DNA from: Phycisphaerae bacterium
Lineage (GTDB): Bacteria > Planctomycetota > Phycisphaerae > Phycisphaerales > SM1A02
Length of the DNA stretch: 6,518 nucleotides
Direction of reading: 5' to 3'
Assembly: GCA_016873375.1 (NCBI GenBank)
Contig: VGXJ01000106.1
Span: 1-6,518, forward strand
In this document: one piece after another, positions 6,466 through 6,518 of the stretch
Layout of the letters: the number at the start of each line of letters is the position of its first letter
How positions within the stretch are numbered: position 1 is the stretch's first letter
Made by a program: the position numbers and the translations under genes
The notes under the pieces: generated by a model
The model's database searches: none
What the model was told of the DNA's origin: nothing
Seen by the model: the letters and a program-made list of their open reading frames with translations, nothing else

Positions 6466-6518
6466 GTGGCAGAGCAGTCGGCACCGGCATCTCGTGAACG
6501 CACCTGGGAGGAAGAGGG
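6466..6518 (+). CDS. Start of an unidentified protein, cut off by window edge
   Basis: A GTG start at 6466 has a strong GGAGG ribosome site (6456-6460) five bases upstream and opens a frame of 17 complete codons to the window end, beginning MAEQSAPASRERTWEEE. The peptide is hydrophilic and charged, with no signal peptide or membrane segment, which suggests a cytoplasmic protein. Too little is present to assign a family. Its separation from rpe by 84 bases and its own promoter-like sequence suggest it may be a separate transcription unit. The start call is reasonably good; the product is unknown. Confidence 0.6.
   Translation, partial: MAEQSAPASRERTWEEE

Overview
The window is a compact, GC-rich, Ala/Arg-rich bacterial chromosome segment of housekeeping genes. 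I see no mobile element, CRISPR array, rRNA, tRNA or long repeat. The lineage is a guess: the exported thioredoxin-fold/helical-repeat protein (with a KGIPTAF motif and a VAWIGHP motif) and the general protein style resemble Planctomycetota, perhaps Phycisphaerae. No sequence here proves it.

Layout. The left half is on the minus strand: a type IA DNA topoisomerase I (topA, 1-2327, C-terminus cut by the window edge) lies downstream of the tRNA dimethylallyltransferase gene miaA (2441-3376). The right half is on the plus strand: phosphoglycerate kinase (pgk, 3414-4631), an exported TlpA/ResA-like thioredoxin-fold protein with a C-terminal helical repeat region (4676-5713), ribulose-phosphate 3-epimerase (rpe, 5710-6381), and the first 17 codons of another gene (from 6466). 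miaA and pgk diverge from a gap of only 37 bases. No gene-free stretch exceeds 113 bases.

How the genes relate. pgk and rpe belong to central carbon metabolism (glycolysis/gluconeogenesis and the pentose phosphate pathway). The gene between them encodes a predicted exported redox protein, and it overlaps rpe by four bases, so those two are probably translated in a coupled way. topA (supercoiling) and miaA (tRNA modification) are a separate minus-strand pair. topA also has its own promoter-like sequence just before its start codon.

I did not find a clearly new biological system. The points most worth a second look are: the TopA C-terminus, where a Lys/Ala/Pro-rich linker splits a zinc ribbon and a following repeat appears to lack cysteines; a near-leaderless topA promoter; -10-like hexamers at a similar distance from several start codons; and the redox gene set between pgk and rpe.
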